A stretch of 5,276 nucleotides of DNA, taken from contig JADCGN010000088.1 in the NCBI GenBank assembly GCA_020249005.1, positions 1-5,276 of the forward strand, given 5' to 3'. Origin of the DNA: Alphaproteobacteria bacterium (lineage in GTDB: Bacteria > Pseudomonadota > Alphaproteobacteria > UBA2136 > UBA6156). Of the stretch, positions 1 through 4,490 are shown in pieces (positions within the stretch are counted from its first letter, which is position 1; each line of letters starts with the position of its first letter). A program made the position numbers and the translations under genes. The notes beneath the pieces were generated by a model. It saw nothing but the letters and a program-made list of their open reading frames with translations, had not been told where the DNA came from and did no database searches.

Positions 1-21
1 AGACGTATGCTCTTCCGATCT
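1..21 (+). other. Residual Illumina sequencing adapter (artifact)
   Basis: These bases match the 3' end of the Illumina TruSeq read-2 adapter, which ends in GCTCTTCCGATCT, at 20 of 21 positions. The single difference is A at position 7, where the adapter has G. A match of this length at the very first base is not expected by chance and marks an untrimmed contig end. The mismatch creates an ATG at 7-9, so an automatic gene caller would start the first gene inside the adapter. Genomic sequence should be taken to begin at about base 22. Confidence 0.95.
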
Positions 22-23
22 GG

Positions 24-37
24 CTTGACCTGTCAAG
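24..37. repeat. Short palindrome upstream of the ankyrin gene
   Basis: CTTGAC and GTCAAG form perfect 6-base arms around a 2-base centre (CT). It lies 26 bases before the preferred start codon of the ankyrin-repeat gene, where an operator could sit. It is also only a few bases from the adapter junction, so an end artifact cannot be excluded. No regulator is assigned. Confidence 0.3.
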
Positions 38-53
38 GCAAAGGCGGCTTGGT

Positions 54-59
54 AGGGGG
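54..59 (+). promoter_or_regulatory. Ribosome binding site that sets the ankyrin gene start
   Basis: The purine-rich AGGGGG lies 4 bases before the ATG at 64. It resembles a Shine-Dalgarno sequence, though the spacing is slightly short. The next in-frame ATG at 85 has no such sequence, and the ATG at 7 lies in adapter, so this site supports 64 as the start. Confidence 0.5.
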
Positions 60-63
60 CAAA

Positions 64-1188
64 ATGCCGCGCTTCGTACCCGCTATGCCATTCAAAAACC
101 GCCTGTTGGCGGGTGCTACCGTGGCCACGGTGGCGGTGGTGGGCTTGTGGGCCATTAAGCACTTCGGCCTGTTCGGCAATACCCCTTATGGCCAAGTGGA
201 AGCCAAACTGACGTTGGCCGAGCTGCCCCTCACTCCGGCACCCGCCACCACCAGCCCCACCAACCAGCGTGACTACCGCACCCAACTCACCCCGCCGCCG
301 CAGCCGATCGGCCCCCGGCCCGACGGCCTGGCCCCCAACACCTTCAACGCGCTTTCCGAAGAGGAGCTGCAAGAGCTCAGCAAGGGGCTGAGCGGCACGC
401 TGGTGGATAAGGATGGTGTGCGCCAACGTCAATTCCTGGCGCAAATCGGTTACAGTTTTACCACCGAAGGGTTCTTTGCCGCCGCGCGGAAGGGCGACAT
501 CCGCGCAATCAATGCGTTCCTCAACACCGGCATGAACATCGATGCCCGCAACGCCTTCGGCAGCACCGTGCTGCATGCGGCGGCGGAAAGCAACCAACTG
601 GGCGCCACCGAGGTGTTGATTAAGCGCGGGGCACTGCTGGAAGCCACCGCCAGCAACCTACAAACCCCGCTGCACCGCGCCGCCAGCGCCAATAATCTGC
701 CGTTGGTCAAACTGTTGGTGGAAAACGGCGCCAACCCCAATGCCGCCACGCTGGAAGGCTGGACGCCCTTGTTCGCCGCCGCCGAAAACAATAACCGCGC
801 GATGGCCAGCTACCTGCTCAACAGCGGCGCGTTGGTGAATGTGCAAGACCGTTTCGGCAACACCGCACTCACCATGGCGGTGCGCGGCAACTTTCTGCCC
901 CTGGCGCGGTTGCTGCTGCAGAACAATGCCAACCCCAATTTGCAAGATATTACCGGCCGCAGCGTGCTGCACGCCGCTGCCACCGGCAGCTATTACGACA
1001 TGACCAAACTGTTGCTGGAAAGCGGCGCCCGCGCCGATGTGCGCGACCGCGGCGGGCTGTTGCCGATGGACATTGCCTTGGCCAAGAACGACCTGCCCGT
1101 GGCCAACCTGCTGCTGGCCTTTGGCGCCAAGCGCCCCACCGTGCTCGGCACCGGGGCCAAGGGGATTCAGGCGCCGCTCAGCCGCTAA
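64..1188 (+). CDS. Membrane-anchored ankyrin-repeat protein
   Basis: The 374-residue product has three parts. Residues 14-31 are a hydrophobic segment preceded by R3, K11 and R13; there is no clear A-x-A cleavage site, so it reads as an uncleaved anchor with the C-terminus in the periplasm. Residues about 40-118 are a proline-rich linker ending in an acidic, probably helical stretch (LSEEELQELSKGL). Residues 134-358 are seven ankyrin repeats with typical TPLH, LLVENGANPN and DRFGNTAL motifs. Ankyrin repeats bind other proteins, and the partner cannot be told from sequence. The start at 64 is chosen because the ATG at 7 is adapter and AGGGGG precedes 64. Because the contig begins just upstream and the frame stays open to base 22, a longer N-terminus is possible but unlikely. 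The regulator gene begins 56 bases downstream on the same strand, so the two could share a transcript. Function is unknown; the fold assignment is secure. Confidence 0.9.
   Translation: MPRFVPAMPFKNRLLAGATVATVAVVGLWAIKHFGLFGNTPYGQVEAKLTLAELPLTPAPATTSPTNQRDYRTQLTPPPQPIGPRPDGLAPNTFNALSEEELQELSKGLSGTLVDKDGVRQRQFLAQIGYSFTTEGFFAAARKGDIRAINAFLNTGMNIDARNAFGSTVLHAAAESNQLGATEVLIKRGALLEATASNLQTPLHRAASANNLPLVKLLVENGANPNAATLEGWTPLFAAAENNNRAMASYLLNSGALVNVQDRFGNTALTMAVRGNFLPLARLLLQNNANPNLQDITGRSVLHAAATGSYYDMTKLLLESGARADVRDRGGLLPMDIALAKNDLPVANLLLAFGAKRPTVLGTGAKGIQAPLSR
463..1137 (+). repeat. Seven tandem ankyrin repeats (protein level)
   Basis: Counting from the start at 64, the repeats are residues 134-165, 166-199, 200-232, 233-265, 266-298, 299-331 and 332-358. 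Repeats 3 to 6 are exactly 33 residues long, the canonical length. Repeat 2 has 34, with one extra residue around Q178-T182. Repeat 1 (FFAAARKGDIRAINAFL) and repeat 7 (MDIALAKNDLPVANLLL) look like divergent capping repeats. The DNA is not strongly repetitive, so this is an old, diverged array and not a recent expansion. Confidence 0.88.
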
Positions 1189-1210
1189 GCGCTGCCGGCG
1201 TGAAGCGGCT
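1180..1210 (+). repeat. Weak inverted repeat across the ankyrin gene stop
   Basis: AGCCGCT (1180-1186, running into the stop codon) pairs perfectly with AGCGGCT (1204-1210) across a 17-base loop. No T-run follows, so it does not look like an intrinsic terminator, and the loop is long for a 7-base stem. The related string AAGCGGC also occurs twice directly (1203-1209 and 1216-1222). It may be chance in GC-rich sequence. Confidence 0.2.
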
Positions 1211-1244
1211 TGCCTAAGCGGCCAAGCTTTGCCACCATTCGCCC

Positions 1245-2582
1245 ATGTTGTTGGCCGTGAACCTTTCCACCCCGCTGCCGGGCGCAGCCACGGTGGTGCC
1301 GGATCTTCCCGGTATGCTGCACGCGCTGAACCAGGCGGTGTATGGCCTGATTGTCACCACGCCCGAATTGCTGCCCGACCTGCTTAACACCTTGCTCAAC
1401 AACCGCCACAGCGTCCCGGTGGCCGTGGTGGGCCCGGCCAAACCGGCGGTGGGGGCCAAGTGCATCCGGTTGGGTGCGGTGGAATACCTCACCGACCCGG
1501 TGGAACCCCGGTTGCTGGAGGCGCTGTGCAAAAAATTTACCCCGGCGGCACCCAGCGGCGGGCCACTGGCGGGCGACCCGAAAACCCAAGCGTTGCTGGC
1601 CGAAGCCCGCACCTACGCGCAGAGCCAGGCCACCGTGCTGCTGCGGGGCGAAAGCGGCGCCGGGAAAGAGGTGTTGGCCCGTTACATTCATGAAAACTCG
1701 CCACGCAAAGATGGCCCCTTTGTGGCGGTGAACTGTGCGGCAATCCCGGAAGCCCTGCTGGAAAGCGAACTGTTCGGCCACGCCAAAGGGGCCTTCACCG
1801 GGGCGCTGGCCGAGCGCAAGGGTAAGTTTGCCCAAGCCCACGGCGGAACCTTGCTGCTCGATGAAATTTCCGAAATGGATTTGGCGCTGCAAGCCAAATT
1901 GCTGCGCGCGATTCAAGAACGCGTAATTGACCCAGTTGGCGCCGACAAGCCCGTCAACGTGGATCTCCGCCTGATCGCCACCACCAACCGCGCGTTGGAA
2001 GACTACGTGGCCCAAGGCAAGTTTCGCGAAGACCTGTACTTTCGCTTAAGTGTGGTGATGCTGCCGATTCCGCCGCTGCGCGAGCGGGTGGGGGATATCG
2101 CTCCGTTGGCAACGTATTTTCTCCAGCGTCATGCCCAGGCCAATGGGTTTCCGCACGCCCCCACGCTCACGCCCGAGGCCCAGCAGAAGTTGGAAGGCTG
2201 CTATTGGAAGGGCAACGTGCGGGAGCTGGAAAACACCCTGCACCGCGCCCTACTGCTGGCCGGGCCACAGGCTGCCGCTATCACGGCCGACCACATCATT
2301 CTTTCGCCGATGAGCCTGGCCCAGATGGGCATGGCCGAAAACAACGAGAACGCGCGCGCCAGTGTGGCCCCCGCGGCCTCACCCTATGCCGCGGTGGCGG
2401 CGGCCTATGGCGGGGCGAGCGGCAATGCCCCGTTTGTCCCCAAACGGTTGGCCGAACTGGAACGTGAGGCCCTGGTGCAAACGTTGGCCTATACGGGGGG
2501 CAACCGCCAATACGCCGCCGATGTGTTGGGAATTTCCGTGACCATTCTGGCCGAAAAGCTGGCCGCCGCCGGGCTGACCTAA
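1245..2582 (+). CDS. FlbD-like sigma-54-dependent transcriptional activator
   Basis: The 445-residue product is a bacterial enhancer-binding protein that would remodel RNA polymerase carrying sigma-54 using ATP. Residues 1-98 resemble a receiver domain without phosphorylation residues: the expected aspartate region reads LIVTTPE (35-41) and the usual lysine-proline reads TDP (83-85). The AAA+ domain (about 108-353) is complete: Walker A GESGAGKE (135-142), sigma-54 contact loop GAFTGA (182-187), Walker B GGTLLLDEI (200-208), sensor I TTN (246-248), arginine-finger region FREDLYFRL (260-268) and sensor II GNVRELEN (323-330). An alanine/glycine-rich linker (about 370-396) leads to a Fis-type helix-turn-helix (about 402-440, GNRQYAADVLGIS). 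ERVIDPVGADKPVNV and the HTH recall FlbD, which controls flagellar genes in alphaproteobacteria and also has a non-phosphorylatable receiver. ATG 1245 is the only start after the in-frame stop at 1215; no Shine-Dalgarno is visible. The family call is firm; FlbD orthology is tentative, with no flagellar genes nearby. Confidence 0.92.
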   Translation: MLLAVNLSTPLPGAATVVPDLPGMLHALNQAVYGLIVTTPELLPDLLNTLLNNRHSVPVAVVGPAKPAVGAKCIRLGAVEYLTDPVEPRLLEALCKKFTPAAPSGGPLAGDPKTQALLAEARTYAQSQATVLLRGESGAGKEVLARYIHENSPRKDGPFVAVNCAAIPEALLESELFGHAKGAFTGALAERKGKFAQAHGGTLLLDEISEMDLALQAKLLRAIQERVIDPVGADKPVNVDLRLIATTNRALEDYVAQGKFREDLYFRLSVVMLPIPPLRERVGDIAPLATYFLQRHAQANGFPHAPTLTPEAQQKLEGCYWKGNVRELENTLHRALLLAGPQAAAITADHIILSPMSLAQMGMAENNENARASVAPAASPYAAVAAAYGGASGNAPFVPKRLAELEREALVQTLAYTGGNRQYAADVLGISVTILAEKLAAAGLT

Positions 2583-2599
2583 ACATCTGTTACCCCCTC

Positions 2600-2629
2600 T
2601 TGACGACTACCACCCTGGCGGCTTACTCT
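2600..2629 (+). promoter_or_regulatory. Possible sigma-70-type promoter for yceI
   Basis: TTGACG (2600-2605) matches five of six bases of the -35 consensus. After 18 bases, TACTCT (2624-2629) matches the three most important -10 positions (T, A and final T). Transcription would start near 2636, giving a leader of about 30 bases before the ATG at 2666. It lies in the 83-base gap after the regulator gene, where a new promoter is expected. The -10 is weak, so this is a suggestion only. Confidence 0.35.
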
Positions 2630-2665
2630 CATTTCGTTATTTCAATATTAATGAAAGAATCAATC

Positions 2666-3331
2666 ATGAAATTCACCGCCATTCACCGCCTTTCCTTCAC
2701 CGCTGCATTGTTGGCCATGCCGTTGGCCGCCATGGCCCAAGCCCCGGCCATGGCCAAACCCAGTGAACTGCCTGCGGGGGCTTATACGCTGGATAAAACC
2801 CACGCGAGCCTGACCTGGAAAGTGAGCCACCTGGGCCTTGCTAACTACACTGCGCGCTTTACCGATTTTGACGCCAAACTGACACTGGATCCGAAAAACC
2901 CCGCGGCGGCACGGGTGGAAGCCACCATTAACCCATTGAGCGTGGAAACCGACTACCCCAACGCGGCGGAAAAGGATTTTGACAAGGAATTGGCCACCGG
3001 CGCCCAGTGGTTCAATGCTACCAAGTTCCCAACCATCACCTTCAAAAGCACTAAGGTGGAGCTGACCGGCGCCAACACCGCCACCATTACCGGCAACCTC
3101 ACCATGCTGGGGGTTACCAAGCCCGTAACCTTGGCCGCCACCTTTAACGGCGGCTACACCCAAAAGCCGTTTGCCCCCGAAGGCGTGGCGGGGATTGGCT
3201 TCAGCGCCACCGGCACCATCAAGCGCAGCGACTGGGGCCTGGCCACCTATGTGCCGGCCGTGGGCGACAGCGTGCAGATTATCCTGGAAACCGAATTCCA
3301 CAGCGCGCCACAGGTAAAAATGCCCAACTAA
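2666..3331 (+). CDS. yceI: YceI-family periplasmic lipid-binding protein
   Basis: The 221-residue product begins with a classic signal peptide: charged MKFTAIHR, a hydrophobic core, and AMA|QA as the likely cleavage site after residue 24. After a short linker, residues about 40-212 form a YceI domain. The family opening YTLDKTHASLTWKVSHLG (40-57) is present, as are ATGAQWFNATKFPTITFKST and the later GNLTMLGVTKPV. YceI proteins are lipocalin-like beta barrels that bind long polyisoprenoid chains such as quinone precursors; the exact ligand here cannot be read from sequence. Starts at 2651 (ATG) or 2600 (TTG) are possible, but 2666 gives the best signal peptide and has a weak purine-rich AAAGAA upstream. 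The cytochrome b561-YceI fusion gene follows after 43 bases on the same strand, a pairing like E. coli yceJ-yceI, which suggests a shared role at the membrane. Confidence 0.93.
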   Translation: MKFTAIHRLSFTAALLAMPLAAMAQAPAMAKPSELPAGAYTLDKTHASLTWKVSHLGLANYTARFTDFDAKLTLDPKNPAAARVEATINPLSVETDYPNAAEKDFDKELATGAQWFNATKFPTITFKSTKVELTGANTATITGNLTMLGVTKPVTLAATFNGGYTQKPFAPEGVAGIGFSATGTIKRSDWGLATYVPAVGDSVQIILETEFHSAPQVKMPN

Positions 3332-3340
3332 CGGAGAGGG

Positions 3341-3368
3341 TTGAACTTCACCACCAAGCGCGTAGACT
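3341..3368 (+). promoter_or_regulatory. Possible promoter giving a leaderless transcript
   Basis: TTGAAC (3341-3346, four of six to TTGACA), a 16-base spacer, and TAGACT (3363-3368, four of six to TATAAT including the key T, A and final T) sit directly before the fusion gene. The -10 ends only 6 bases before the ATG at 3375, so transcription would begin at or next to the A of the start codon. This fits the absence of a Shine-Dalgarno close to that ATG. The purine-rich GGAGAGGG at 3333-3340 is too far away to serve it. Confidence 0.4.
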
Positions 3369-3374
3369 GCTGCC

Positions 3375-4487
3375 ATGAACATTGCCCGCTACCCCGCCCC
3401 ACTGGTGCTGCTGCACTGGCTGATCGCCATCCTGATTGTGGGCATGCTGGGGAGCGGTCTACTTACCGACAACGAACTGCTGAGCAAAATGCAGCAGTTT
3501 CAGCTGATCCAATGGCATAAGGCCTTTGGCGTGAGCGTGCTGCTGCTGGTGAGCCTGCGCATTGTGGTGCGCCTGTGGGCGCTGGTGGCGGGAAGAATTC
3601 CACCGCCGCCCGCCGGCTTTTCGCCAATTGAACGCAAGGCCGCCCTGTTGGGGCATCTGGGGCTTTATGCCGCGATGCTTCTGCTGCCGCTAAGCGGCTG
3701 GGTGATGGTGAGCAGCAGCCCCTACGGCCTGCCCACCCTGCTCTGGGGCAGCGTGGCGTGGCCGCATTTGCCGGGGCTGGCAGACCTTACGTGGGTGAAT
3801 GAAGCGGCTTACGAAACGCATGAGTTGCTTGCCAACGGCCTCATGGTACTGCTGGCGTTGCACCTGGCGGCCGTGGCCAAGCATTGGTATTTGGATAAGT
3901 TGAACCTGCTGCCGCGGGTCTGGTTTGCCGTGGTGGCCATGTTGGTGTTGGCGGTGCCCGCGGTGCAGGCTGCGCCCTACCAGTTGGATATGGCCAAGAG
4001 CCACGTCACCTTCCGTGGCACCCACGCCGGGGCCACCTTTCAAGGCGCCTTTGGCCAGTGGAATGCGGCGATTGACTGGAACGTGGACGACCCCACCCAA
4101 AGCACGCTGCAGGCCACCTTCCAAACGGCAAGCGCGAAGACGGGCAACCCCACTTACGACACCACCCTGCCCACGGCCGATTGGTTTAACAGCGAAAAAT
4201 TCCCCACCGCCAGCTTTGTTAGCACCGCGATTGCCAAAGGGGCCAAGCAAAACACTTACACCGCGCAAGGGAACCTCACGCTGCGCGGCATCACCCAACC
4301 CGCCAGCCTGACTTTTACCGTGGCGCCGATTCCAGGGCGTACCGACGGCGCCCTGCGCGCGTTGGGCGCCGTGCAGGTAGATCGTTTGGCGTTCAGCCTC
4401 GGCGTGCAATCCGACCCCACCGCCGAATGGGTGAGCCGGAACATCCTGATTCAGCTGGATGTGACGGGCGTGCCCGCCGCGCGTTAA
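3375..4487 (+). CDS. Cytochrome b561-YceI fusion protein
   Basis: The 370-residue product joins two domains. Residues 1-172 are a bacterial cytochrome b561 of the CybB/YceJ type: four membrane helices (about 10-30, 48-70, 91-112 and 149-171) with histidines at 14 (LLHWL), 48 (QWHKAFG), 94, 149 (ETHELLAN) and 163 (ALHLAAVAKHW). H14, H48, H149 and H163 are the probable ligands of two b hemes. Residues 181-200 are a fifth hydrophobic segment ending in AVQAAP, and residues 201-366 are a YceI domain (YQLDMAKSHVTFRGTH, ADWFNSEKFPTASFVST, GNLTLRGITQPASLTF). Family topology puts both ends of the four-helix bundle in the cytoplasm, so the fifth segment would carry YceI into the periplasm. Inferred role: moving electrons between membrane quinol and a lipid or quinone held by YceI. 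It follows yceI by 43 bases. ATG 3375 is the first start after the in-frame stop at 3363. Separate neighbouring genes are the better-known arrangement. Confidence 0.93.
   Translation: MNIARYPAPLVLLHWLIAILIVGMLGSGLLTDNELLSKMQQFQLIQWHKAFGVSVLLLVSLRIVVRLWALVAGRIPPPPAGFSPIERKAALLGHLGLYAAMLLLPLSGWVMVSSSPYGLPTLLWGSVAWPHLPGLADLTWVNEAAYETHELLANGLMVLLALHLAAVAKHWYLDKLNLLPRVWFAVVAMLVLAVPAVQAAPYQLDMAKSHVTFRGTHAGATFQGAFGQWNAAIDWNVDDPTQSTLQATFQTASAKTGNPTYDTTLPTADWFNSEKFPTASFVSTAIAKGAKQNTYTAQGNLTLRGITQPASLTFTVAPIPGRTDGALRALGAVQVDRLAFSLGVQSDPTAEWVSRNILIQLDVTGVPAAR
3915..3974 (+). other. Signal-peptide-like junction inside the fusion
   Basis: This encodes residues 181-200 of the cytochrome-YceI fusion. A basic stretch (K169, H170, K175, R181) precedes a hydrophobic run (VWFAVVAMLVLAVPAV) and then VQA|AP, which has the A/V-x-A form of a signal peptidase I site. 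It reads like the leader of a formerly separate secreted YceI protein, now acting as a fifth membrane helix or as an internal cleavage site. Confidence 0.6.
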
Positions 4488-4490
4488 CGC
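4481..4490. other. Palindrome holding two overlapping convergent stop codons
   Basis: GCGTTAACGC is a perfect 10-base palindrome. The forward fusion gene ends with TAA at 4485-4487 and the reverse helicase gene ends with TAA on the minus strand at 4486-4484, so the two genes overlap by 4 bases. No space remains between them for a terminator. Confidence 0.9.

Noticed and set aside
7..63. ATG at position 7 as the start of the ankyrin protein
   Set aside because: It lies within the sequencing adapter and arises from a mismatch to the adapter. The ATG at 64 has a plausible ribosome binding site and is followed by the anchor segment.
1218..1233. Sigma-54 promoter just upstream of the activator gene
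   Set aside because: The sequence CGGCCAAGCTTTGCC has GG and GC separated by 9 bases, whereas sigma-54 promoters need 10, and the TGGCAC half is poorly matched.
1189..1244. Intrinsic terminator between the ankyrin and activator genes
   Set aside because: The only stem (7 bases, 17-base loop) is not followed by a T-run, so termination is not supported.
1185..2015. 276-residue reverse open frame over the activator
   Set aside because: It is antisense to the conserved AAA+ domain, is rich in G, Q, H and R as shadow frames are, and has no recognisable motif.
2600..2665. TTG at 2600 or ATG at 2651 as the start of yceI
   Set aside because: Either start adds residues ahead of an ideal signal peptide that begins at 2666. 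The TTG at 2600 is better read as part of a -35 box.
3875..3980. Fusion of cytochrome and YceI caused by a sequencing frameshift
   Set aside because: The reading frame runs through the junction without interruption and encodes a sensible basic and hydrophobic segment, so no indel is needed to explain it.
3690..4409. 239-residue reverse open frame over the cytochrome-YceI fusion
   Set aside because: It is antisense to the conserved membrane and YceI domains, with shadow-like composition and no recognisable motif.
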